37,588 bases of DNA from Candidatus Methanorudis spinitermitis (GTDB taxonomy: Archaea > Methanobacteriota > Methanobacteria > Methanobacteriales > Methanobacteriaceae). The stretch covers positions 1 through 37,588 of the forward strand of contig JAITUQ010000012.1 of assembly GCA_031286225.1 (NCBI GenBank), written 5' to 3'. Below the pieces are notes generated by a model that saw only the letters and a list, made by a program, of their open reading frames with translations, was not told the DNA's origin and searched no databases. The position numbers and the translations under genes were made by a program. This document shows, piece after piece, positions 27,201 through 35,943 of this stretch; positions within the stretch are counted from its first letter, which is position 1, and every line of letters starts with the position of its first letter.

Positions 27201-28253
27201 TTAGCTAATTTTATTTTGATTTTTAAGATATTCAACAGTTCTAATAAGTCCAGCAGGACCAGTCATCATAACATCTCCGTTAGGAACTGCATTATAAAAG
27301 TTTAAATTAGTTTTTTCAATAATCGATCTTTTTGGTCCAGTGACAACAACTTTTTCAAGATTAGAAATAGGATTAATTACATGTGCTCCATGGCCATGGT
27401 CACTATGAACTTCCAAGTGAGTTAATGTAGCTTTTACAAGTTTATCAATCAAAGATTCTATTTTTCGAGGATTTAGTCTTGAAGTATGATGTTCAAAAAC
27501 ACCTTGAATAAATCCATCTTCAATAGAAGTAGCCATTGTATGACCATTTCCTATATCCATTACAACATAACTATTTAATTTAGCTACATTTGGATCTTGA
27601 CAAGTTCCACAAACAGCTGCAAATTTTGAATCCATAATTACTGGATTTAAACCATTCAAAGACCTTTCAACAGCTTTCATTCGTGAAAAATAATCTGGGA
27701 CATTTGTAAATCCAAAATCTTCAACTTTTAAAGGAACATGCAATTTTTCTCTGATTTTTTCAAATCTAAAATCCCTATCTCCCATCTTGCTGCTGAAGCC
27801 ATGATCTTGAACAGCTATTGCAATGTAATCAAAGGAAAAATTTAAATCATACTTAGCTATTGTTGAAGATAATTCATCAATATCAACATCTTTTAAAGTT
27901 ATTTTAGAATATTTTGAGAATTTTGAATCATTTTCATAACTACCTTCCTCTACTAATTCAACACCAATAGCTTTAACAACTCTCAAATCATCTTTAATAG
28001 TTTTTGCAGCTTGTTTTTCCATAGCTACTCCATATCCTTTTTCAATATGATTAATAATATGATTTTTAATTTTTCCTCCACCCATTATATTTCCATCGAA
28101 ATATAAGTCAGTGTTAGCTTTTTTAATAGTTTTTGAGATAATAACTGGAGGTGAAGGAAGAACTAACTTTATTGAGTTTTCAATTACATTATTATTATCA
28201 TAAAGCAAAATATCTTGAGTTCCTGCTCCAATATCAATAGCTAATACTTTCAT
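27201..28253 (-). CDS. DUF1786 protein, ASKHA/actin-like ATPase fold
   Basis: 350 aa. The start AIDIGAGTQDILLYD is a phosphate-1 loop of the actin/Hsp70/sugar-kinase fold, and VVMDIGNGHTMATSI near residue 230 is the second phosphate loop. C215-GTC-218 gives a paired cysteine motif (AVCGTCQDP) that might bind metal or a cofactor. VVTGPKRSII and MMTGPAGLIRTVEYL near the C-terminus are conserved in archaeal members, sometimes labelled as pyruvate-formate-lyase-activating-like without evidence. It probably binds ATP, but its substrate is unknown. It is divergent from alba. Confidence 0.8.
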   Translation of the reverse strand: MKVLAIDIGAGTQDILLYDNNNVIENSIKLVLPSPPVIISKTIKKANTDLYFDGNIMGGGKIKNHIINHIEKGYGVAMEKQAAKTIKDDLRVVKAIGVELVEEGSYENDSKFSKYSKITLKDVDIDELSSTIAKYDLNFSFDYIAIAVQDHGFSSKMGDRDFRFEKIREKLHVPLKVEDFGFTNVPDYFSRMKAVERSLNGLNPVIMDSKFAAVCGTCQDPNVAKLNSYVVMDIGNGHTMATSIEDGFIQGVFEHHTSRLNPRKIESLIDKLVKATLTHLEVHSDHGHGAHVINPISNLEKVVVTGPKRSIIEKTNLNFYNAVPNGDVMMTGPAGLIRTVEYLKNQNKIS

Positions 28254-28368
28254 AAAATTACTTGATTTTAAAATTATTTATATTTTTTTTAAAATAAAAA
28301 ATTATTTTTCAATTCATTGATTAAAAATTTTATTTCTTGGACTATAATTTAATATTATAGATTAATAT

Positions 28369-28443
28369 GAATAGATACTAAAATAAATCTAGCGAATAGA
28401 TACTAAAATAAATTAAGTGAATAATTACTAAAAAATCATGGAA
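28369..28443. repeat. 25-bp direct repeats, three copies, upstream of alba
   Basis: Units are 28369-28393, 28394-28418 and 28419-28443, each starting GAATAGATACTAAAATAAAT (the third diverged as GAATAATTACTAAAAAAT). The exact 25-bp period is about 2.4 helical turns. They sit about 100-170 bp upstream of the alba TATA box and 115-185 bp upstream of the DUF1786 start. Confidence 0.75.
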
Positions 28444-28540
28444 AATATCAGAATTTTATTGAATAGCTATAAAAAATCCTTATTAGACTATTTTTAACAA
28501 AATTATAATAAAAAAGTCGAATATGTGCAAAAAACTAAAG

Positions 28541-28552
28541 TTATATATATAT
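28541..28552 (+). promoter_or_regulatory. TATA box for alba
   Basis: TTATATATATAT is preceded by the purine-rich AACTAAAG, a good BRE-TATA pair. Transcription would start near 28574, about 24 nt before the alba start codon. Confidence 0.65.
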
Positions 28553-28597
28553 TGATTTGCATAAAACATAATAAGTACATTCATGGAGGTCAATGAA

Positions 28598-28876
28598 ATG
28601 TCAGAAGAAAATATAGTATACATTGGAAACAAACCAGTAATGAATTATGTTCTTGCAGTAGTAACCCAAATGAATACCGGAACAACAGAAGTCATTTTAA
28701 AAGCAAGAGGGAGAGCTATTAGTCGTGCTGTAGATGTAGCTGAAATTGTTAGAAACCGATTTATCCCAGATTTAGATGTTCAAAATATAGACATATCTAC
28801 TGAAGAAATCGTTGGGAATGATGGTGTGACAACTAATGTTTCTACAATAGAAATCCATCTTAAAAAAGATAATTAA
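28598..28876 (+). CDS. albA: Alba DNA/RNA-binding chromatin protein
   Basis: 92 aa from the ATG at 28598; a longer start at 28583 overlaps the ribosome site GGAGGT (28585-28590) and is rejected. The N-terminus [21 protein letters not shown] with Lys in IGNKP is the canonical Alba DNA-contact loop, where acetylation of the lysine tunes binding in some archaea. [21 protein letters not shown] is the core helix and the loop before the last strands carries [16 protein letters not shown]. Alba coats DNA and RNA as dimers. The strong ribosome site, TATA box and terminator-like hairpin fit high expression. Confidence 0.97.
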   Translation: MSEENIVYIGNKPVMNYVLAVVTQMNTGTTEVILKARGRAISRAVDVAEIVRNRFIPDLDVQNIDISTEEIVGNDGVTTNVSTIEIHLKKDN

Positions 28877-28884
28877 ATTATCTT
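28866..28884 (+). terminator. Hairpin at the alba stop codon
   Basis: AAGATAATT (28866-28874) and AATTATCTT (28876-28884) are perfect inverse copies overlapping the TAA stop. A T-rich tract (TTTATATTTTT) follows. The stem starts inside the coding sequence, which is compact but plausible for a terminator. Confidence 0.5.
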
Positions 28885-29245
28885 AACTCTTTATATTTTT
28901 AATAAATTTTTTTATATAGCAAATTATTCTTTATTTTTGCAAAAAGCTTTTTTTAATTTACATCAACCTTTCTTTAAAGTCTTCATTTATTTTTACTAAT
29001 TGAATTTTAAGATTATGCATTTTATTTTAATAAATTTATTTAAGTTTAAATAAAATTTTTATATAAAAATTAAGAGTATTTTTTTAAATTTTTAAAATTT
29101 TTTATTTTATAAAAACTTTAATTTAATCAAACTGAGCCCCTTACATGCCCCAGCTATTGTAAAGTATAATAAGTTAAAATATGGAAGGATAACTAATGAA
29201 CAAATAAACATAATTGCTAATCACTACTATTTCCACCAATAATCT
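28885..29245. other. Convergent gap between alba and tatD with a GC-rich patch
   Basis: No gene is seen. At 29131-29155 the sequence ACTGAGCCCCTTACATGCCC and following CAGCT is unusually GC-rich for a non-coding part of this window. It may mark a small RNA or a remnant. Otherwise A/T rich. Confidence 0.4.
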
Positions 29246-30052
29246 CTATTTATTAATTTCAAAAAAGTCTAAAGTGTTTTGATAAACTATTTCAGATAAT
29301 TCTTTAGAATCTTTACCCATATTAAGAGCAATAGCTTCAAAAATATGTGGAAGATACTTTGGTTCATTCCTATTATTTCGTGGTTTATTTTTCATATTAC
29401 GAGGAGTTAAAAAAGGAGCATCAGTTTCAACCATTAATTTTTCTTCAGGAATAATATCAATTATATTAGCTAAGTCTTTTCCACGACGTTCATCACAAAT
29501 CCAACCAGTAATCCCAATATAACAACCTAAATCTAAATATTTCTTTAATTCTTTTTTATTTCCCGTGAAACAATGAACAACGGCATTTTTAATCTTACCC
29601 TCATATTTTTCTAAAATTACGGAAAAATCATCGTAAGCTTCTCTATCATGAAGAAACATAGGCATATTTAACTCATTTGCTAAGTGAATCTGCCTTTCAA
29701 ACCACTTTTTTTGTTTATTTCTTGGTGAAAAACCACGATTATAATCTAGCCCACATTCTCCAATAGCTACAACATAAGGATTTTTAGCTATTTTACGTAA
29801 ATTATCTATTGTTTTTTCATTGCAATCTTTTGCATTATGAGGATGAACCCCTGCAGTTGAGTATAGCTTTCCATTAAATTTTGATACATAATTTTTAGCT
29901 TCTAAACTATTTTTTTCTGTTGTTCCAGTGAGAATAAGAGGAAAAACACCTAAATTCTTCGCACTGCGAATAATCTCTTCCCTATCCTTATTAAATGAAC
30001 GATGCATTAAATTAACACCAATGTCAATTAAATCATATTTCTTATTATTCAT
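29246..30052 (-). CDS. tatD: TatD-family metal-dependent deoxyribonuclease
   Basis: 268 aa from the ATG at 30052, which follows GGTAAT; a 22-residue hydrophobic extension upstream is rejected. It is a TIM-barrel hydrolase with metal ligands in GECGLDYNR, FLHDREAYDDF, VVHCFTG and ETDAP. The N-terminal DIGVNLMHRSF lacks the HxH of YcfH-type proteins, as in bacterial TatD proper. GITGWICDERRG and PRNNRNEPKYLPHI also match E. coli TatD closely as I remember it. Such enzymes are 3'-5' exonucleases acting in DNA repair or turnover. It stands alone. Confidence 0.92.
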   Translation of the reverse strand: MNNKKYDLIDIGVNLMHRSFNKDREEIIRSAKNLGVFPLILTGTTEKNSLEAKNYVSKFNGKLYSTAGVHPHNAKDCNEKTIDNLRKIAKNPYVVAIGECGLDYNRGFSPRNKQKKWFERQIHLANELNMPMFLHDREAYDDFSVILEKYEGKIKNAVVHCFTGNKKELKKYLDLGCYIGITGWICDERRGKDLANIIDIIPEEKLMVETDAPFLTPRNMKNKPRNNRNEPKYLPHIFEAIALNMGKDSKELSEIVYQNTLDFFEINK

Positions 30053-30330
30053 ATTACCACTAAAATATAATGAAAGTAAATTTTTGTAATTAATCATTAT
30101 TATAAATATCATAAACATTATAAAAATCTTTTATTTCATAATTTAATTAATTAAAATCCATATATTTTATAATAAAAATTTTATAATTAAGATTAATTAA
30201 ATAAATGAAATTAGAATGTCATAGATTAATTAAATTAAATAAAAGCATTAATTACAAATTTTTTGTCAATTACTATAATACCAATTTCACGCCCATAAAT
30301 AGCTACTTTAAAAATATAATTTTTTAAAGA

Positions 30331-31554
30331 TTAATTTCTTCTTTTTATAATAACAATTAAAGCAATTAAAGCAGCGAAAACAGCAATAGCTATTGCCATT
30401 ATATAATAAACAAAAACAGAAGTTGGAATATCAAATTTTTTACCATCTAAAGCATATACATATCCATCATTACCTGCAAAGAATAAGCTTCCTCCATAAA
30501 CAACTGGTGAAGAAGTAATAGGAGAATTAAATAAAATCATTCCAGGATTATAGCTAAATTCGAGATTTCCAGTATATTTATTTAAAACATAGCCATTTCC
30601 ATCATTAGATCCATATGCAACTTTATCATCATAAATAGTTGGAGTTGATCTAACAGAACCACCAGCTTTATAAGACCATCTGAAAGTACCATCTCTTAAA
30701 TCGAAACAAGTTAAGTTACCTGAATCAGAACCAACAAAAACATTATAATTACGTAGGTCTACAGAAGCAGATGAAACAACTTTATCTCCCATATCATATT
30801 TCCAAGCAAGACTTCCATCAGCAATGTTTAAGCAATAAAAGGTTCCATCTAAAGATCCTAGAAATATTTTTCCATTAGCATATGCAGGAGAAGTTAAAAC
30901 CTCATCACCAGCAGTAAAATTCCAGTTTTGATTTCCATCAGCACTATTAATAGCTACAATGAGTCCATTAGTTGAACCAACGTAAATTGTATCATTAACA
31001 AATATTGGAGAAGATTTCACTTTCCCACCAATTTGAGATTCCCATAGTTTTGAACCATCATTAGTATTTAATGCATATAGCTTACCATTATCTGCACCAA
31101 AGTATAAAATCCCATCGTTAATTGTTGCTGTAGATTCAATAGGTTTTGAAACTTTAAATTTCCACAATATTTCCTTTTTATCAATATCATAGCTATACAT
31201 GTATCCATCAGTAGAACCAATGAATAATTTATTGCTTTCAATTACAGGAGATGCAAGAACATTTCCTCCAAACTGATATTCCCAATTTAAATTCCCAGTT
31301 TCCATATCAATAGCTTTAAGAAACCCATTTTCGGAAATTATATATATAACTTTACCTTCTATGGCTGGAGAAGATTTTATAGGACTTTCCATATTAAATA
31401 TCCATAAATTTGAAACAAAATTACCTGCTTCTTGTAAAAATCCTGTATGTTGAACATTTTCTTGAAATACTGTCCAATTATTAGTTCCAGAAATAGGAGA
31501 TAAAAAAACAGCTAAAATAGCTATTCCCAATAAAATTCCTTTAATTTTTGACAT
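30331..31554 (-). CDS. Membrane-anchored PQQ-type beta-propeller protein
   Basis: 407 aa. Residues 1-24 are a signal peptide or anchor (ILLGIAILAVFLSP). From about 45 to 365 there are seven to eight repeats of about 40 residues with the pattern xxSSPxxxxGxIYxGSxDGxxYALxxxDGxxxW, forming a beta-propeller as in BamB or quinoprotein dehydrogenases. Residues about 378-404 are a single membrane helix followed by KRRN inside. It is thus displayed outside the cell. The missing PQQ-binding dehydrogenase residues make an enzyme unlikely; a scaffold or surface-binding role is inferred. A GGTGAT site precedes the ATG. It lies 114 nt after the ABC permease and may share its operon. Confidence 0.88.
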   Translation of the reverse strand: MSKIKGILLGIAILAVFLSPISGTNNWTVFQENVQHTGFLQEAGNFVSNLWIFNMESPIKSSPAIEGKVIYIISENGFLKAIDMETGNLNWEYQFGGNVLASPVIESNKLFIGSTDGYMYSYDIDKKEILWKFKVSKPIESTATINDGILYFGADNGKLYALNTNDGSKLWESQIGGKVKSSPIFVNDTIYVGSTNGLIVAINSADGNQNWNFTAGDEVLTSPAYANGKIFLGSLDGTFYCLNIADGSLAWKYDMGDKVVSSASVDLRNYNVFVGSDSGNLTCFDLRDGTFRWSYKAGGSVRSTPTIYDDKVAYGSNDGNGYVLNKYTGNLEFSYNPGMILFNSPITSSPVVYGGSLFFAGNDGYVYALDGKKFDIPTSVFVYYIMAIAIAVFAALIALIVIIKRRN

Positions 31555-31668
31555 TTAATCACCGACTATTATAATTAAATATTTAAATCATCTTAATTTT
31601 TATTAATCTTATAAAACAATATCAAATCCTTTTCAAGCATAAAACACCTTAAAGAGAAGAGGAAAAAA

Positions 31669-32946
31669 TTAAACATCCCTATCAAACCTTACAACACCTG
31701 CAGCAAAGAAAACAAGTAAAAATGCTATAAGAACGACTATATCAATCCATATGTCCCCTATTCCAAAACCTTTAAGCATTACTCCTCTCATTGCATCATT
31801 TAAATAGGTTAAAGGAACTAAATAAGCTATTTTCTGGAATATCCATGGCATTGTTTCAATAGGATAAAATACTCCTGATACAAACATCATTGGCATTGTA
31901 AATGGCATTACTATTTGAGTATAATCTTCTTGAGTCGAAGCTGTAGCAGATATCATCATTCCAAAGCCAACAAAACATAAAGCTCCGAGAATGAGTATTC
32001 CAATAGCTAAAAACACATTTCCACGTATTGTAATTCCAAATAATAAATATGCTGCTACTAAGAGTATCATAGCTCTTGCAATTTCAATTATAAGTTTTGA
32101 AATTATTTTACCTCCAACAACAGTAGCAACACTTGTAGGGGTCATGAATAATCTTGCTAATTCTCCAGTCTCCCTTTCTCCAGCTATTGATTGACCCATA
32201 CCCATCATACATGACATCATAACAGTCATAGCTAAAACAGCTGGAACTAAAAAGTCAATATATTCAATATTACCATAAATTCTATTTATTTGTAAATTAA
32301 TAGAATTTACAATTCCAGTTGCACTTGAAGAAAGACTTTCTAAAGTTGAACTGGAAGATAAATCATTAATATCTCCATTTTCATCTAATCCACTGTTTCC
32401 ATTAGCTATTTCACTAGGACTAGACATATTAGCAGAAGAACTAATACTTCCAATACTCTGAGAACTACTTTGAACTTGCAAACTAGCTAATTTTTCAGCC
32501 CCTAAAATAGAACTCAATTTAGAAAATAAACCTTGAGTAGCTGGAACAACAACTTGAGCTGCCATTTGATCAGAAGAATCTAAATATAAAACCACCATTT
32601 TACTTTGATTACTAGCCATATCCTCATAATTTGGAGGCAATATTATTGCAGCCTTAACCTGACCTGTATTAACCATGTCTTTAGCTATATTCACATTATT
32701 TGTAATATTTTTAACCTCAAAAATAGACATATCCTTAATTGCCATTAGTGTTTGATCTGTAATATTTCCATGACTCTGTTCTACAACTACTATTGGCACA
32801 TTTTCAATAGATCCTCCCATCCCATAACCAAATAGAGTTATCATTATAATTGGGAATAATAAAAGAGATATTAATCGTGGTTTATGTCTCCAAAGAGATA
32901 AAAGATCTTTTTTTAACATCCACATTATTTTTTTACCTTCTACCAT
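31669..32946 (-). CDS. ABC-2 type exporter permease
   Basis: 425 aa. One membrane helix near residues 26-42 (ISLLLFPIIMITLFGYG), a large external domain 45-225, then five helices from about 232, the usual ABC-2 (DrrB/YhhJ-like) topology. SIAGERETGELARLFMTPTS is the cytosolic coupling segment and the FVSGVFYPIETMPWIFQ loop is typical. The external domain contains a serine-rich stretch at about 160-210, an unusual, probably flexible insertion. The ribosome site GGTGTGAT lies just before the ATG. It pairs with the upstream ATPase; the exported substrate is unknown, perhaps a drug or lipid-like compound. Confidence 0.92.
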   Translation of the reverse strand: MVEGKKIMWMLKKDLLSLWRHKPRLISLLLFPIIMITLFGYGMGGSIENVPIVVVEQSHGNITDQTLMAIKDMSIFEVKNITNNVNIAKDMVNTGQVKAAIILPPNYEDMASNQSKMVVLYLDSSDQMAAQVVVPATQGLFSKLSSILGAEKLASLQVQSSSQSIGSISSSANMSSPSEIANGNSGLDENGDINDLSSSSTLESLSSSATGIVNSINLQINRIYGNIEYIDFLVPAVLAMTVMMSCMMGMGQSIAGERETGELARLFMTPTSVATVVGGKIISKLIIEIARAMILLVAAYLLFGITIRGNVFLAIGILILGALCFVGFGMMISATASTQEDYTQIVMPFTMPMMFVSGVFYPIETMPWIFQKIAYLVPLTYLNDAMRGVMLKGFGIGDIWIDIVVLIAFLLVFFAAGVVRFDRDV

Positions 32947-33053
32947 AATATCACACCTTGATTAGTACATTTTTTCCCTTGTAATTTGAATTTTGATAAT
33001 CATTACCATTAAATTTGGTCCTGATAGCTAATTAAATAATAAATAATTAATTA

Positions 33054-34229
33054 TCACTCAATTTCTTTTATATTAGATTCATCAACAATTTTTTTGCGAG
33101 TTAAATCTACAAAAACATCTTCAAGTGAAGGATCTTTTGTATTTATAGATGTTATATTTCCATTGTTTTTTACAATTGATTGTATAACATTATTTAGACC
33201 ATCGTCTACAAATTTATCTACATCAACAGTCAATCGACCATTATCATTGACTATTACATTGTAAACAATATCAAGTTTTTTAAGCTCTTCAACCATTTCT
33301 TCATCTAAATTATTAATCATTATACTAAGTTCTTTGGATTTTTCTTGAATAAATGAAAGTTCTTCAGAACTTTTAAGATTTATATCTTCACCAAGTCCCA
33401 TATTCCCAGTTGAATCTGTTTGCTCAGCTATTGTGTGGTGAACATCCCTACTGTTTTCAAGCTTAGATGTTTCGATTGTTTTTTCAAATTCTTTAGGAAT
33501 TTTTCCCAAAATATGTTTTTGAGATAAAAGATCCCTTTCTTTTTGCTTAATTAAATTATCTTTTAATCCTTGTGGAGTATTAAAAGCGATTAATTTTCCT
33601 AAATCAATAATTCCAACATTTTCACAAAGCATATCAACTTCATACATATCATGAGAACATAAAACTATTGTATGACCATTATCATTAAGTTCAGCTATTA
33701 AATCCCATAAAACCATTTTTGTTGTAGGATCTAATCCAATTGTAGGCTCATCTAAAAATAAAACATCTGGTCTGTGTATTAAACTAGCTACAACTGATAC
33801 TTTCTGTTTTTGACCTCCAGACATTTGCTTAATTAACTTATTTTCAGCATATTTAATATCAACTAATTCCATTAAATCGTTCATTCGATCTTCTTTTTCA
33901 TCTTCACCAATACCATAGTAATCAGCACATAGTTCAACATTTTCTCTAGCAGTTAAATCTTTGTAAAGACTAACTAATTGAGGAACCATTCCAATTTTTT
34001 GCCTTACTTCATTGGGATCTGTATTTATGTCATATCCACCAACTTTAGCTGTTCCTGAGCTAGGTTTAATTAAGCAAGTTAACATTTTTATGGTAGTAGT
34101 TTTACCTGCACCATTTGGACCTAAAAACCCAAAAATACTTTTATTTTTCACTTTCATATCAAGTGTATCAACAGCTAAAAAGTCATCGAATCTCTTTGTA
34201 AGAGCTGAAGTTTCTATTGCATACTTCAT
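33054..34229 (-). CDS. ABC exporter ATP-binding protein (DrrA type)
   Basis: 391 aa from the ATG at 34229, chosen for AAGGTGA just upstream; a 9-codon longer TTG start is rejected. Walker A is GPNGAGKTT (37-45), then Q-loop GMVPQL, signature MSGGQKQK, Walker B VLFLDEPT, and H-loop CSHD. The C-terminus SLEDVFVDLTRKKI is the regulatory tail of DrrA-like exporters. Between about 230 and 335 a charged, coiled-coil-like insertion makes the protein some 80 residues longer than the usual 310. It energises the adjacent ABC-2 permease. PadR precedes it by 54 nt. Confidence 0.94.
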   Translation of the reverse strand: MKYAIETSALTKRFDDFLAVDTLDMKVKNKSIFGFLGPNGAGKTTTIKMLTCLIKPSSGTAKVGGYDINTDPNEVRQKIGMVPQLVSLYKDLTARENVELCADYYGIGEDEKEDRMNDLMELVDIKYAENKLIKQMSGGQKQKVSVVASLIHRPDVLFLDEPTIGLDPTTKMVLWDLIAELNDNGHTIVLCSHDMYEVDMLCENVGIIDLGKLIAFNTPQGLKDNLIKQKERDLLSQKHILGKIPKEFEKTIETSKLENSRDVHHTIAEQTDSTGNMGLGEDINLKSSEELSFIQEKSKELSIMINNLDEEMVEELKKLDIVYNVIVNDNGRLTVDVDKFVDDGLNNVIQSIVKNNGNITSINTKDPSLEDVFVDLTRKKIVDESNIKEIE

Positions 34230-34283
34230 CAATTCACCTTCATAATCACAAAACAATAATTAACTATAATCACTGATTAAAAA

Positions 34284-34709
34284 TTATTTACCTATTATTA
34301 CATCTTCCCAAAAATCTTTAATAATTGGAGGAATATTTTTTTTAGGCTTTTTCCTAATAACATTGATGGTATTTTTACCTTTTTCAGTAATTTCATAATA
34401 TTTTACTTTTCTTTTTCCTTGAAGTTCTAAATCCCCTTCAATTAATCCTTTTTTTTCCAATTCTTGTAAAATAGGATAGATTCTATTGGAACCTGGGCCT
34501 ACAAACCCTTTATTTCTTATATCTTCATCAAGCCCTTCTTTCATTTTTTTTATTATTTCATATCCATGAATCCTTTCTTTAGAAATAATCCATAAAATTA
34601 TGAGTTTTAAAAACCCATTCATTAAACTAACTATTATAGGTACATCATAATCAGAATCAAATAAATTATGATCTTTTTTATAATATTTAGCTATTTTTTC
34701 ATGATGCAT
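34284..34709 (-). CDS. PadR-family transcriptional regulator
   Basis: 141 aa. The winged helix spans about residues 32-110: LWIISKERIHGYEIIKKM, then SNRIYPILQELEKKGLIEGDL and KYYEITEKGKNTI are PadR hallmarks. The first 30 residues extend beyond a minimal PadR; the start is kept because GGAGGAG lies 8 nt upstream. PadR proteins usually repress adjacent exporter genes and release when the exported compound binds. It heads the operon with the ABC ATPase and permease, so autoregulation is likely. Candidate palindromic operators lie upstream. Confidence 0.93.
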   Translation of the reverse strand: MHHEKIAKYYKKDHNLFDSDYDVPIIVSLMNGFLKLIILWIISKERIHGYEIIKKMKEGLDEDIRNKGFVGPGSNRIYPILQELEKKGLIEGDLELQGKRKVKYYEITEKGKNTINVIRKKPKKNIPPIIKDFWEDVIIGK

Positions 34710-34747
34710 GAATTAAACTCCTCCTTCCATATGAAAAGTTGAAATAT

Positions 34748-34769
34748 AGATTTAAATCTTTAAATTTAA
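34748..34769. promoter_or_regulatory. Palindromes at the padR promoter, candidate PadR operator
   Basis: AGATTTAAATCT (34748-34759) and TTAAATTTAA (34760-34769) are perfect, adjacent palindromes 39-60 nt before the padR ATG, about where TATA and BRE should be. Binding here would block transcription. Confidence 0.4.
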
Positions 34770-34935
34770 CAAAATATAATTTTAATTAAAATGAAAAACA
34801 ATAAAAATATGAAAAAATCAAAAATAGCTAAATAAATAAAATTTATTTATTAACTAGCATATTATTAAATATTATATAAAAATTCAATAAATATACCAAA
34901 AGAAATATTGGAATATTATAGCTATTAAAGATATT

Positions 34936-34968
34936 AAAAAATGATATATCATTTTTTTGATATATCAA
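34936..34968. promoter_or_regulatory. Twin TGATATATCA palindromes
   Basis: TGATATATCA occurs at 34942-34951 and 34958-34967, 16 bp apart. The first is the centre of a 22-bp perfect palindrome with flanking A6 and T6; the second is flanked TT..AA. They lie 227 bp or more from either flanking gene. They may be operators of the divergent genes or a hairpin element. Confidence 0.45.
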
Positions 34969-35175
34969 TTAAATAGGTATTTTTTATATATAAAGTTTTC
35001 CTTAAAAATAAAAATAATTATTTAATAAAAATTAAAGTTTTATAAAAAATCTAAAAAAATTAAAATAAACAAATTTATTAAAATTATTATTAAAAAAAAA
35101 TAGATTTAAATAAAAGATAGCTAAATTCATTAAAATAAAATAATTAGTTTAAATTAAATATTAGGGGAAAAAACA

Positions 35176-35943
35176 GTGCAAGTCGGATTTTCTTCATTAT
35201 CACTATTTATGATGCCATTAGAAGAAATGTTAAAAATAGCTACTAAAGATGAATTTGATTTAATGGAAATATTGTGTGAGGGTCCATACTGGCCAAGAAA
35301 TTTACTTAAAAAGGAAAATAAAAAGTATCTTGAGATATTTGACTCATATGATATTGAAATAATGCTCCACTCACCAACAATTGATTTAAACCCTGGGAGC
35401 ATGAATGAAGGAATAAGAAAAGAAACAGAAAAACAAACAAAAGAGGCCCTTAATTTAGCTAATCTTATTGGAGCAGTAGCTATTACCACCCATCCAGGAA
35501 TAGTTCATAGAAAAGAAGAAAGGATAAGGAATTTAGCTATTGATTATTCTATTGAAACCTTAAAAAATTGTCAAAAACATGCAGAAGAACTTGGAGTAAC
35601 TCTTTCCATTGAAAATATGCCTAATAATATAAAATATTTAGCTAATTCTCCAAAAGAACATGAAAAAATTGTCAGTGCAGTAGAATCATCAGCAACAATT
35701 GATTGGGGTCATGCTAATACCTGTAAAAACAGTGAAAGTTTTTTGAATATAGAAAAAATTAGCTATTTTCACCTTAATGACAATGATGGAATGAGAGATC
35801 AACATCTTCCATTAGGAAAAGGAACAGCAGATTTTTCCAGAAAATTTTTGAAAAATGTTGATAAGGGAATAATAGAGTCGAATAGCTATGAAAATGTTTT
35901 AAAAGGTAAAAAATTCCTTATTAAAAACATTTTTAAAATTTAA
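35176..35943 (+). CDS. Sugar-phosphate isomerase/epimerase-like TIM barrel (xylose isomerase-like/AP endonuclease 2 family)
   Basis: 255 aa, cytoplasmic. The start codon is GTG at 35176 after AGGGG. It opens VGFSSLSLFMMPLEEMLKIA and has the family's metal-site motifs: MLHSPTIDLN, THPGIVH, LSIENMPN, DWGHANT and YFHLNDNDGMRDQHLPLGKG. These place it in the xylose isomerase-like fold, which includes sugar isomerases, epimerases and endonuclease IV; the lack of the full endonuclease IV zinc signature argues for a sugar-type role. The substrate is unknown. A broken copy of its last third lies at 37196-37435, beyond the XRE-DUF2178 pair. Confidence 0.85.
   Translation: MQVGFSSLSLFMMPLEEMLKIATKDEFDLMEILCEGPYWPRNLLKKENKKYLEIFDSYDIEIMLHSPTIDLNPGSMNEGIRKETEKQTKEALNLANLIGAVAITTHPGIVHRKEERIRNLAIDYSIETLKNCQKHAEELGVTLSIENMPNNIKYLANSPKEHEKIVSAVESSATIDWGHANTCKNSESFLNIEKISYFHLNDNDGMRDQHLPLGKGTADFSRKFLKNVDKGIIESNSYENVLKGKKFLIKNIFKI

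Larger units (their letters stand above)
28254..28597. other. Divergent DUF1786-alba promoter region
   Basis: The region contains three 25-bp direct repeats at 28369-28443 and the alba TATA box at 28541-28552, both listed separately. Nothing else is recognised. Confidence 0.6.
34710..35175. other. Divergent region between padR and the TIM-barrel gene
   Basis: No gene is seen in 466 nt. It contains two palindrome clusters (listed separately), a further A/T hairpin AAATAAAT/ATTTATTT around 34830-34850, and the ribosome site AGGGG at 35163-35167 for the downstream GTG start. Confidence 0.55.

Noticed and set aside
30053..30118. 22-residue hydrophobic N-terminal extension of TatD
   Set aside because: The internal ATG at 30052 has a ribosome site and aligns with the family start; the extension is A/T-rich upstream DNA.
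30306..30329. Perfect 9-bp hairpin CTTTAAAAA/TTTTTAAAG just after the propeller gene
   Set aside because: It is only A/T pairs apart from one G-C and no T-run follows on the minus strand, so it is not listed as a terminator.
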